Below, in pieces: positions 1-5,517 of a stretch of 8,144 bases of DNA (positions are counted from its first letter, which is position 1; each line of letters opens with the position of its first letter). This DNA is from CAZJDM01 sp964544765 (GTDB lineage Bacteria; Bdellovibrionota_B; Oligoflexia; CAYFLR01). The notes under the pieces were generated by a model. It did no database searches and had not been told where the DNA came from. It was given only the letters and a program-made list of their open reading frames with translations. The translations under genes and the position numbers were made by a program. The stretch spans positions 1 through 8,144 of the forward strand of contig CAZJDM010000180.1 of assembly GCA_964544765.1 (NCBI GenBank), written 5' to 3'.

Positions 1-12
1 TTTGGGGAGCCA
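1..12 (+). tRNA. Possible 3' end of a tRNA (tRNA-Asn type), cut by the window edge
   Basis: The first 12 bases, TTTGGGGAGCCA, can be read as the 3' acceptor strand TTGGGGA, a G discriminator and an encoded CCA. This resembles the 3' end of bacterial tRNA-Asn, which typically ends ..GGAGCCA and starts TCC. The opposite strand is the open 3' part of the serine recombinase and reads W-L-P-K here. Only 12 bases are visible, with no T-arm, so chance is possible. If real, the tRNA body lies left of the window and its 3' end would be a candidate attachment site. Confidence 0.3.
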
Positions 13-1635
13 ATCACATACAGTTGGTATAAAAACTGACTTAGAGAGTAACGAATCTGAAATTAAGCTAGTAGCTTCTTGGGTTGCTGGTTTTTTTTTT
101 GAGCTGTCGGCCATAATTTGACAGATTGTATTAGAATTGGCTAATATTTCAAGGGTTTTCCCATCAAATTTAATCTTCTTGATAAATAGCTTTAAGTATT
201 GCTTCGCTAAACCAGAATCTTTTATAGCGAATGTTCTTTTGACCAAATTTTGGAATTTTGTAATTGTTCCAGCGGTAGATAACGATGGAGGGGGCTTTTT
301 AATGTCTATTATCTTGTTTAAGTCTGCTTTTAGGTCATTCTCTTTTCTTTTCAGCTCTATTATTCTGTCATTTATTGCCTCTGGAGTCACGGTACCTGTT
401 TCAAGACAGTTATATAAGCTAGATAGTCTTTTTTGCACGTCTCTAAGCTCTTGAGTTATACTTTTCTTTTGGGTTTGGTTATTGCGTTTTAGTTTATTGC
501 TGGTTTTTAATAGCTCTGAGAGTAGCTCTTTTATTCTATCTGTAGTAAATAATTTATTGGATACGTGACTTATAACAGCTTCGTCTAGTGCATTCATTGA
601 AACTCTACAGCCAGTGCAAATATCCTTTCCCTTTCTTTTGTAGGTACTACAGTTATAGTAATCAAAAGTTTTAGTCCCATCATAAGTTATAGTTCCACCA
701 CATTTTCCACATTTCAGTAATCCGGCCAATAGCATAGGACTTGAAACTACTTTTGGGTTAGTTATGACCGGACTATTTTCTTTTAATTTTTTTTGAATTA
801 GATCATATTCATTATCTTCCCAATAAGCCGGGACTGTAATTTTGATCCACTCCTCCTTAGATTTAATTCGTCCAGTTTTAGATTCAGTCCTATTAAAATA
901 GTATATTCCATTATAGGTTTCGCTTTTTAAAATCCCTAAGATGGTTGTATTTTGCCATAGTTTACCACGTCTGGTTCGATATCCAAGTCTATTTAGGTCT
1001 TCTGCAATTCTTTTCGCTCCATGCCCGGTTTTTAAATACATTTCCTTAATTTTACGAACAATAATTGCTTCTTGAGGGTTGATCTCTAATTGTAATTTGG
1101 CTCCTTCTGTTTCAGGTATTTCAATCTTAATGGGGGAATATCCAAAAGGAGCGTTTCCTCCATTAATGTTTCCTTTTTTGGCATTAGCCTTCATTGCTCT
1201 TAAAGTGTGATATCCATTCATCTTGCTTTCATGTTCATCAATAAGCTCATAGAAACCTTCTATAAGTTCTCCTTGAGGATCATCGGCAACTTCCTGAGAA
1301 ATGGCAATTACTCTTATTCCTTTTTTTCTTAATTTGTTTTTATAATATGATGCCAACATTCTATTCCTGAAGAATCTTGAAGTAGTTAAGACCAAGATTA
1401 CTTCAAAAGGTGGAGTTGGGCTAAAAGCATCTGCCATCATATCTTGAAAAGCAGGTCTATTATCTTCAGTAGCTGAAGAACCAGGTTCTTCGTATATTTT
1501 CTTGATTCCATAATTACGAGAGTTAGAGTACTCGGTCATTTGATCTATCTGATCGGGAATAGATAATCCTTTTTCAGCTTGTCGTGAAGTGCTGACCCTA
1601 GCATAAATTACAGCAGGAACTTTATTTTCTTTCAA
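1..1635 (-). CDS. Large serine recombinase (site-specific integrase), 3' end beyond window
   Basis: This is a DNA integrase/excisionase of the large serine recombinase family, which cuts att sites through a Ser-DNA link. I read 545 codons with no stop before the window edge, so the C-terminus is missing. The resolvase domain spans about residues 6-150 and holds Y-A-R-V-S with the nucleophile Ser15, Arg13, and S-R-F-F-R-N-R at 86-92. The 'recombinase' domain follows (G-G-N-A-P-F-G-Y near 160-166, and R-I-A-E-D-L-N near 209-215). A zinc ribbon comes next, with Cys309/Cys312 and Cys329/Cys340 or Cys343. A Lys/Glu-rich coiled coil lies at about 366-445. The start is TTG at 1635-1633, because an upstream in-frame TAA leaves no ATG and an AAGAGG SD sits 6 nt ahead. 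The TTG overlaps the stop of the 57-aa ORF upstream (TTGA), which suggests translational coupling. An A10 run near codons 512-515 precedes a low-complexity tail. Confidence 0.93.
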   Translation of the reverse strand, partial: MKENKVPAVIYARVSTSRQAEKGLSIPDQIDQMTEYSNSRNYGIKKIYEEPGSSATEDNRPAFQDMMADAFSPTPPFEVILVLTTSRFFRNRMLASYYKNKLRKKGIRVIAISQEVADDPQGELIEGFYELIDEHESKMNGYHTLRAMKANAKKGNINGGNAPFGYSPIKIEIPETEGAKLQLEINPQEAIIVRKIKEMYLKTGHGAKRIAEDLNRLGYRTRRGKLWQNTTILGILKSETYNGIYYFNRTESKTGRIKSKEEWIKITVPAYWEDNEYDLIQKKLKENSPVITNPKVVSSPMLLAGLLKCGKCGGTITYDGTKTFDYYNCSTYKRKGKDICTGCRVSMNALDEAVISHVSNKLFTTDRIKELLSELLKTSNKLKRNNQTQKKSITQELRDVQKRLSSLYNCLETGTVTPEAINDRIIELKRKENDLKADLNKIIDIKKPPPSLSTAGTITKFQNLVKRTFAIKDSGLAKQYLKLFIKKIKFDGKTLEILANSNTICQIMADSSKKKPATQEATSLISDSLLSKSVFIPTVCDWLPK

Positions 1636-1805
1636 TTTAAACCTCTTACTTCCCTCAATGCTTGATTATTATCCTCAAACTTTCTTTCTGTCAAAGAATC
1701 AACGAATTTTATAAATAAAGCCTCTAATAACAAAACTTCATGTCGTTTTATATCTTTTTCTTTGTCAAAATTTGACTTAATGATTATATCAGAATTTTTA
1801 TCCAT
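1632..1805 (-). CDS. Small unknown protein (57 aa) coupled to the recombinase
   Basis: The frame opens with ATG at 1805 (M-D-K-N-S-D-I-I-I-K) and ends with TGA at 1634-1632, inside the recombinase start (TTGA). It is Lys/Glu/Asp-rich and probably mostly helical, with no signal peptide or membrane segment. I do not recognise a family. It starts 9 nt after the stop of the 76-aa ORF upstream. A possible SD, AAAGGTGG, lies rather far upstream (about 13 nt). Its position directly ahead of, and overlapping, the integrase gene fits a small accessory protein such as a recombination directionality factor, but that is inference from location only. Confidence 0.55.
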   Translation of the reverse strand: MDKNSDIIIKSNFDKEKDIKRHEVLLLEALFIKFVDSLTERKFEDNNQALREVRGLN

Positions 1806-1814
1806 TTCTCATAA

Positions 1815-2045
1815 TCAACCACCTTTCTTATCAAATCTGTCAACTATGGCACTGCCCTGACCTGATCCGTTCTTTTGTAATATTTGAATTAACTCAGGCT
1901 GTAATGATTCATGTAACAGATTCATCACTAACCTTTTAAAGGGCTTAAACTGAGACTCAGGTAATCCAACTTCTGCATAGGTGAGAATCTTACCGACAAA
2001 TTCCTTTTGTAAATTGGATATTTGTTCTTGAATTGGTTGTCTCAT
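1815..2045 (-). CDS. Small unknown protein (76 aa)
   Basis: A 76-residue protein beginning M-R-Q-P-I-Q-E-Q-I-S and ending D-K-K-G-G. An AAGGGG SD stands about 9 nt before the ATG, which supports a real start. The first 55 residues look helical and amphipathic (S-N-L-Q-K-E-F-V-G-K-I-L, then F-K-R-L-V-M-N-L-L-H). The tail is Gly-rich, G-S-G-Q-G-S. There are no Cys residues, no membrane segment and no recognised domain. It lies 45 nt after the 212-aa gene and 9 nt before the 57-aa ORF, in the same apparent operon. Function unknown. Confidence 0.6.
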   Translation of the reverse strand: MRQPIQEQISNLQKEFVGKILTYAEVGLPESQFKPFKRLVMNLLHESLQPELIQILQKNGSGQGSAIVDRFDKKGG

Positions 2046-2090
2046 AAATAAAATCCCCTTATAAACCTTCCTTTTTCTGATCTCTCTTTC

Positions 2091-2729
2091 CTAATTCGCA
2101 TAAACACAGGACGGGTCCAGTTTCATTTCTCCCAGAAGATCCTTTTTTCTTCTAATTTCCAACTCCTCAAATACCCATGCCTTACAGGATCTTAACTTAA
2201 TTCTATAGTTGCCTAATAACCTATGTCCTATGAAGTAATACTGATCGGTCTTTTTTTGTAAATAACTCTCCGATATCAATCTTTCAAAAGCTTCTTGTAA
2301 TTTATCTCGTTTAAAAACAGCTTTCTTCCTCATGATATTTTCAGAATCGTAATAATTATAAAGCTCGGTCGGATGATTGATGGAATTTAAAAACCTGGAA
2401 ATAATAGTTTCACTGATACCGCCAAATATTTTATCTCTTATCCAGTAAAGCGGCATACAATCTTTCGGAAAGGTATCATAAAGGCCATTTTCTTTAAGTC
2501 TGGCATCTACTTTATCAGATATAGCTTCTTGACTAGTGGAACTTTCTATTTGGGCAACTCGGTTATCAATCAGCTTAATTTCTTTTTCTTGCTTGATTTG
2601 GAAGGCTCTTCTTTGTTTCATTAACTCTAACATTGTTAGATTCTCGATCTGTTTTGTTTCCCTAGCTTTCATATTTGACCCCACCTTAAATTGTTGTTTG
2701 GTATTTTCTAAACTTATTAATTTCATCAT
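2091..2729 (-). CDS. Phage regulator sharing the C-terminal domain of the AntA-type antirepressor (212 aa)
   Basis: Residues 86-178 align without gaps to residues 165-257 of the AntA-type protein at 7295-8101. I count about 25 identities in 92, including F-P-x-x-C, F-x-G-I-S, N-H-P and L-x-x-E-S. Before this comes a charged coiled-coil-like segment (about 31-62) that also resembles the linker of that protein. The AntA DNA-binding or antirepressor domain itself is absent and is replaced by a short N-terminus. Two starts are possible: ATG-ATG at 2729, with AGGAGG 5 nt ahead, or an in-frame ATG at 2672-2670 (Met20), preceded by AAGGTGGGG. The first 20 residues follow the MKL-leader pattern seen in the antirepressor paralogs upstream. 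The role is probably regulatory in the phage or element; the molecular function of the shared domain is unknown to me. A dyad precedes the gene. Confidence 0.82.
   Translation of the reverse strand: MMKLISLENTKQQFKVGSNMKARETKQIENLTMLELMKQRRAFQIKQEKEIKLIDNRVAQIESSTSQEAISDKVDARLKENGLYDTFPKDCMPLYWIRDKIFGGISETIISRFLNSINHPTELYNYYDSENIMRKKAVFKRDKLQEAFERLISESYLQKKTDQYYFIGHRLLGNYRIKLRSCKAWVFEELEIRRKKDLLGEMKLDPSCVYAN
2670..2726 (-). repeat. MKL leader copy 4 (in-frame leader followed by SD and second ATG)
   Basis: This is the fourth and most diverged copy of a leader shared with the three antirepressor paralogs. It begins M-K-L-I, has Q-Q at residues 11-12, and ends at a second in-frame ATG preceded by AAGGTGGGG. 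It is 19 codons long when counted from the second of the two tandem ATGs. Confidence 0.6.
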
Positions 2730-2746
2730 TTATTCCTCCTGGTTGA

Positions 2747-2787
2747 TCACTCACATTAAGTTATTCCGATAAACAAAATGTGAGTGA
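2747..2787. promoter_or_regulatory. Nested dyad between the 96-aa and 212-aa genes (candidate operator or mRNA hairpin)
   Basis: A perfect 11-bp inverted repeat, TCACTCACATT (2747-2757) and AATGTGAGTGA (2777-2787), flanks 19 bp that hold a second, concentric dyad, TTAT-TCCG-ATAA (2761-2772). It fills most of the 69-nt gap between the two genes and ends about 10 nt upstream of the SD of the 212-aa gene. No T-run follows on either strand, so a Rho-independent terminator is unlikely. A repressor operator, or a hairpin affecting translation, fits better. Confidence 0.6.
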
Positions 2788-2798
2788 AGTTATTAATC

Positions 2799-3089
2799 CT
2801 AATTATAATTTTCATTATCAGTAGGTAATCCAGTCATTTCATTATTATCTGCATCATCCATCATCAAAGCTATTTTCGTGATGATCCCTGTTAGTTTTTG
2901 GTTATCTATCTCTAGTTGTTTGATTCGTAGAGCCTGGCATGATAAGACCTCAGATACTGTGTCTCCTTGACGAATTATACCCTTGAGTCCTTTGATTATT
3001 ACTTCATTTAGATTTGCCCACTCATTAATAATTATTTCTACTTCTTTTGAATTGTTCTTCTCAACTATTTCTGATGATTTCTTTCTCAT
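2799..3089 (-). CDS. Unknown small protein with coiled-coil propensity (96 aa)
   Basis: It starts with ATG at 3089 behind an AAAGGA SD about 6-7 nt upstream, and 13 nt after the frame-shifted end of the third antirepressor paralog. The N-terminus is very basic (M-R-K-K). Residues 15-75 look helical, with a heptad-like stretch R-I-K-Q-L-E-I-D-N-Q-K-L-T-G-I. The tail is acidic (M-D-D-A-D-N-N-E). There is no membrane segment or catalytic motif, and I do not recognise the family. Its place between antirepressor-like genes suggests a regulatory accessory role, but this is inference only. Confidence 0.65.
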   Translation of the reverse strand: MRKKSSEIVEKNNSKEVEIIINEWANLNEVIIKGLKGIIRQGDTVSEVLSCQALRIKQLEIDNQKLTGIITKIALMMDDADNNEMTGLPTDNENYN

Positions 3090-3102
3090 AAAAATTCCTT
3101 TC

Positions 3103-3222
3103 TTAATTAACTGTTTTAATTACCAGTCCATATTTCTCCCGCTGCTTTTCTGTTGGTTCCCATTGTCTAACAATTTGCTTAGCCCTTTCAAAACTACGAC
3201 GGGGGATTTCCTTGTTTGTCAT
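3103..3222 (-). pseudogene. Out-of-frame 3' remnant of the third ORF6C-type antirepressor
   Basis: In the +1 frame relative to the gene at 3194-3865, this stretch encodes K-E-I-P-R-R-S-F-E-R-A-K-Q-I-V-R-Q-W-E-P-T, then a K-Y-G-L tail, and ends at TAA 3105-3103. That is the end of the ORF6C-like domain found intact in the two upstream paralogs. It has its own ATG at 3222-3220 (39 codons) but no good SD. It is most simply the disconnected C-terminus left by a deletion. Expression by frameshifting or re-initiation cannot be excluded. Confidence 0.75.
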
Positions 3223-3865
3223 ACTCTCTATAACGCCTAGAAATAAGGGCATCTAATTCTGAAGTCTGTGTAGAAGTTAAGGAGGCTTCTGCAAATTCAG
3301 ATCGTATCTCAATAACTTCCTTTTTAGCTTCTTTGGCTTCCAGTTGAGCCTTTTTTGATTCTGAGATTGATCTTAGAGACATCATTAATTGTGAATCACC
3401 CGCCAATAGTTTGAAGTCGATTCCAGATAGAGAAAGTAGAGCATTCTCCTTAGAAGACTGCACAGCTTGAGCGGCTGTTTCTTTAAAATGATGATCAATG
3501 GCTTTTTGAGCTACTGGATCGATAAGCATGATGGGGTTGTAACCATTTGATTTTATTACGGGTGCTAATTCTGCACCTCTCAATGATTTCGCATAGTTAT
3601 AGTCAACTTCTATAATATTAGACTGTTGCAGGAGCTCTTCATATGTCTCCATATTTCTAATAGATCGATTGGTTATCTTTAATTCAGATGTTGGTTTTAC
3701 ATCCCGATGTAAAAGGTGGCTGGTAATGTAAGTCTTGCCATCTAATTTGATAAAATTGTAAAGAGCATCTTTCTTTGATTCATTTGTTTGAATATTGGTA
3801 TCTGTCATTTTATTATCCTTTTTTGTTGACTGTTGATTTTTATGTTTATTATTTACTAATTTCAT
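3194..3865 (-). CDS. Third antirepressor paralog, ORF6C domain truncated by a frameshift (223 aa)
   Basis: The gene overlaps the previous paralog by ATGA and starts M-K-L-V with a GGAGGTGATC SD 3-4 nt ahead of the ATG. A second in-frame ATG (Met20, 3808-3806) has AAGGAT ahead of it. Residues 40-127 are strongly diverged but keep the layout of the paralogs' N-terminal domain (K-T-Y-I, ending in G-Y-N-P-I-M-L-I and H-H-F). A charged helical linker spans about 165-195. From 196 it matches ORF6C: L-T-S-T-Q-T-S-E-L-D-A-L-I-S and R-Y-R-E-Y-D-K. It then breaks into Q-G-N-P-P-S and a TAG. Comparison with the paralogs indicates that about 74 nt were lost here, which changed the frame. It is probably a damaged antirepressor, unless ribosomes shift at CCC-C (see findings). 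Confidence 0.8.
   Translation of the reverse strand: MKLVNNKHKNQQSTKKDNKMTDTNIQTNESKKDALYNFIKLDGKTYITSHLLHRDVKPTSELKITNRSIRNMETYEELLQQSNIIEVDYNYAKSLRGAELAPVIKSNGYNPIMLIDPVAQKAIDHHFKETAAQAVQSSKENALLSLSGIDFKLLAGDSQLMMSLRSISESKKAQLEAKEAKKEVIEIRSEFAEASLTSTQTSELDALISRRYREYDKQGNPPS
3806..3865 (-). repeat. MKL leader copy 3
   Basis: Twenty codons, from M-K-L-V-N-N-K to a second in-frame ATG preceded by AAGGAT. Q-Q at residues 11-12 and the length match copies 1 and 2. Confidence 0.65.
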
Positions 3866-3969
3866 TGATCACCTCCAGTTCCAGCTCGCTTAATAGTCAG
3901 TCCATACTTCTCCTGCTGCCTCAAAGTCGGCTCCCACTGTCTAACAATTTGCTTAGCCCTTTCAAAACC
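3854..3969. repeat. 116-bp direct repeat, copy A (identical to 4693-4808)
   Basis: Every base I compared here equals 4693-4808. The block spans the end of one antirepressor gene (last part of ORF6C and the tail A-G-T-G-G-D-Q) and the MKLV start of the next. It is a junction block produced by tandem gene duplication or kept uniform by conversion. A shorter 31-nt piece of the same sequence is present at 3164-3194 in the damaged copy. Confidence 0.85.
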
Positions 3970-4704
3970 ACGACGGGGAATCTCTTTATAAGTTCGGGGT
4001 CCTGGAATATCGAAGAATTCTTGCTTGATACGCCTCTTAATAAGACCACAAACCACACCATTTCTATCGTATTCCCTATAGCGCCCAGATATTAGAGCAT
4101 CTATTTCTGACACCTGGGAAGAGGTTAAATTATGGTCAGCATCAACAGTTTGAAGGTTTTGTATGTTGTTGGCATTATCGCTTATATAAGGGATGATCTT
4201 GTCAAATATCAGTAAGTGATCTTTTACGTGTAGAAGGATATTATCTAACGACGACTGCTTGGTTTCCATTACTTTGGTAGCAATATTATTTACAGATTTA
4301 CTTAATTCAATAGACCGTTCATCATCAAAATAATGAGAAAGGGTATTGACTGCTTTCTTTGTAATAAGTGTAATTCCATATCTAGGGTCTGCAAGTTGTT
4401 GAATTTCTTTATGATCACAATCTGTGACCATGTTCTTATTCAGCTTAAAATAATCCTCACCTTTTGCTAGCCTACCTGTTCCAGATATTCTATCTAAAGC
4501 TTGATTGGTTGCTCTAGTTTCTTTTCCACTAAATTTTGCATAATACTGACTGGGTATCACTACAGTATCTTCATAAACATAGGTTTTCCCAATCTCTGAT
4601 AGTTTTGAAATCTCTGGGACGTTTTGTTTAACTTCAATTGTATTCATACAGCTCTTCCTTTTGATTTGTTGTTGATTTTCACGTTTATTATCTACTAATT
4701 TCAT
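3862..4704 (-). CDS. Antirepressor, ORF6N-like plus ORF6C domains, second tandem copy (280 aa)
   Basis: The N-terminal part (about residues 47-128) is ORF6N/KilA-N-like: V-V-I-P-S-Q-Y-Y-A-K-F-S-G-K, N-Q-A-L-D-R-I, then I-T-L-I-T-K-K-A-V and S-H-Y-F. The C-terminal part (193-260) is ORF6C-like: L-T-S-S-Q-V-S-E-I-D-A-L, R-R-I-K-Q-E-F-F, Y-K-E-I-P-R-R-G-F-E-R-A and W-E-P-T. Such proteins in temperate phages are known or presumed to antagonise lysogeny repressors. It is close to the upstream paralog at both ends but diverged in the middle (about 61-115 and 148-190). The start ATG overlaps the previous stop (ATGA), with GGAGGTGATC as SD. An in-frame Met20 (4647-4645) with AAGGAAGAG ahead is an alternative start. 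Which repressor it targets cannot be told from sequence. Confidence 0.87.
   Translation of the reverse strand: MKLVDNKRENQQQIKRKSCMNTIEVKQNVPEISKLSEIGKTYVYEDTVVIPSQYYAKFSGKETRATNQALDRISGTGRLAKGEDYFKLNKNMVTDCDHKEIQQLADPRYGITLITKKAVNTLSHYFDDERSIELSKSVNNIATKVMETKQSSLDNILLHVKDHLLIFDKIIPYISDNANNIQNLQTVDADHNLTSSQVSEIDALISGRYREYDRNGVVCGLIKRRIKQEFFDIPGPRTYKEIPRRGFERAKQIVRQWEPTLRQQEKYGLTIKRAGTGGDQ
3867..3876 (-). promoter_or_regulatory. Full-length Shine-Dalgarno site for the third paralog
   Basis: The minus strand reads GGAGGTGATC, complementary over ten bases to the usual bacterial 16S 3' tail GATCACCTCC. It ends one base before the ATGA stop/start overlap and lies inside the codons for G-G-D of the preceding gene's tail. 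It supports the MKLV start. Confidence 0.75.
4645..4704 (-). repeat. MKL leader copy 2
   Basis: Twenty codons from M-K-L-V-D-N-K to a second ATG preceded by AAGGAAGAG, with Q-Q at residues 11-12 and S-C-M at the end. It aligns base by base with copy 1 with few differences near its ends. Confidence 0.7.
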
Positions 4705-4808
4705 TGATCACCTCCAGTTCCAGCTCGCTTAATAGTCAGTCCATACTTCTCCTGCTGCCTCAAAGTCGGCTCCCACTGTCTAACAATTTGCTTAGCCCTT
4801 TCAAAACC
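4693..4808. repeat. 116-bp direct repeat, copy B (identical to 3854-3969)
   Basis: This is the equivalent junction block between the first and second antirepressor paralogs, offset by 839 bp from copy A. It covers the end of ORF6C, the Gly-rich tail, the SD and the next MKLV start. Confidence 0.85.
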
Positions 4809-5507
4809 CCGACGAGGAATCTCTTTATAAGTACGTGAACCCGGTCTATCGAAGAATTCCTGCTTAATACGCTTCTTGATCAGTCCACAGACAACTCCGT
4901 TCTTATCGTATTCCCTGTAGCGACTAGATATCAGAGCATCTAATTCTGAAATTTGAGAGGAAGTTAGGGTGTCATCATCATTAGCTGTGATAAGTGTATT
5001 GATCGTACTATCCCGCTCTTCCATTGCCAAAATAATTTGCTTTGCTACAGCAAGATAGGGTCGTTCTGATTCCATTACTTTGGTAGCAATATTATTTACA
5101 GATTTACTTAATTCAATAGAATGTTCATCATCAAAATAATGAGAAAGTGTGTTAACGGCTTTCCTAGTTAACAACGTAAGACCATGATTTAATTGAAGGT
5201 CACAGCCTGTGACCTTGCCAAAATCTATTGCTTCATTACGAGTAAGAAAAAAAACATCTTCTTCTTCAGTTACTCTGTCCGTATTTATTATGCGCTTTAA
5301 GGCTTGGTTGATAACTTTCGTTGGCTTACCGCTAAACTTTGCATAATATTGACTGGGTATTACCACGCTATCCCCATAAACATAGGTTTTTCCAATCTCT
5401 GATAGTTTTGAAATCTCTGGGACGTTTTGTTTAACTTCAATTGTATTCATACAGCTCTCCTTTTTGATGTATTGTTGATTGTCGTGTTCACTGTCTACTA
5501 ATTTCAT
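4701..5507 (-). CDS. Antirepressor, ORF6N-like plus ORF6C domains, first tandem copy (268 aa)
   Basis: The ORF6N-like region spans about 47-126 (V-V-I-P-S-Q-Y-Y-A-K-F-S-G-K, I-N-Q-A-L-K-R-I, V-F-F-L-T-R-N-E-A, L-T-L-L-T-R-K-A-V). A helical linker follows. ORF6C spans 181-248 (L-T-S-S-Q-I-S-E-L-D-A-L, K-R-I-K-Q-E-F-F, Y-K-E-I-P-R-R-G-F, W-E-P-T). The family acts as phage antirepressors, by DNA binding and/or by binding a repressor. I chose ATG 5507 (M-K-L-V) because TAAGGAG lies 6-7 nt ahead. The longer reading from GTG 5528 would put that SD inside the gene. A second in-frame ATG, 5450-5448 (Met20), has AAGGAG ahead. The gene starts 10 nt after the sigma-like gene and overlaps the next paralog by ATGA. 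This copy looks intact and full length. Confidence 0.88.
   Translation of the reverse strand: MKLVDSEHDNQQYIKKESCMNTIEVKQNVPEISKLSEIGKTYVYGDSVVIPSQYYAKFSGKPTKVINQALKRIINTDRVTEEEDVFFLTRNEAIDFGKVTGCDLQLNHGLTLLTRKAVNTLSHYFDDEHSIELSKSVNNIATKVMESERPYLAVAKQIILAMEERDSTINTLITANDDDTLTSSQISELDALISSRYREYDKNGVVCGLIKKRIKQEFFDRPGSRTYKEIPRRGFERAKQIVRQWEPTLRQQEKYGLTIKRAGTGGDQ
4706..4715 (-). promoter_or_regulatory. Full-length Shine-Dalgarno site for the second paralog
   Basis: The minus strand reads GGAGGTGATC, identical to the site at 3867-3876. It sits just before an ATGA stop/start overlap and supports initiation at M-K-L-V of the 280-aa copy. Confidence 0.75.
5448..5507 (-). repeat. MKL leader copy 1
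   Basis: Twenty codons from M-K-L-V-D-S-E to a second in-frame ATG preceded by AAGGAG at about 6 nt. It ends S-C-M like copy 2. Here the leader follows a separate TAAGGAG SD rather than an ATGA junction. Confidence 0.7.
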
Positions 5508-5517
5508 AATCTTCTCC

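Noticed and set aside
137..454. Plus-strand open frame of 105 codons, hydrophobic product
   Set aside because: It lies antisense inside the serine recombinase, which has clear domains and catalytic residues. The hydrophobic Phe/Leu-rich product is typical of the complement of a Lys/Glu-rich gene.
2747..2787. Rho-independent terminator after the 96-aa gene
   Set aside because: The stem is AT/GC mixed with a long loop and no T-run follows on either strand.
3867..3876. GATCACCTCC on the plus strand as a fragment of a 16S rRNA 3' end
   Set aside because: Only about ten bases match, and they occur precisely as SD sites ahead of minus-strand starts, with no rRNA sequence around them.
2536..4095. 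Plus-strand open frames at 2536-2772, 2983-3240 and 3775-4095
   Set aside because: All three are antisense to, or straddle, supported minus-strand genes. Their products are Phe/Leu/Ser-rich low-complexity sequences with no recognisable domain.
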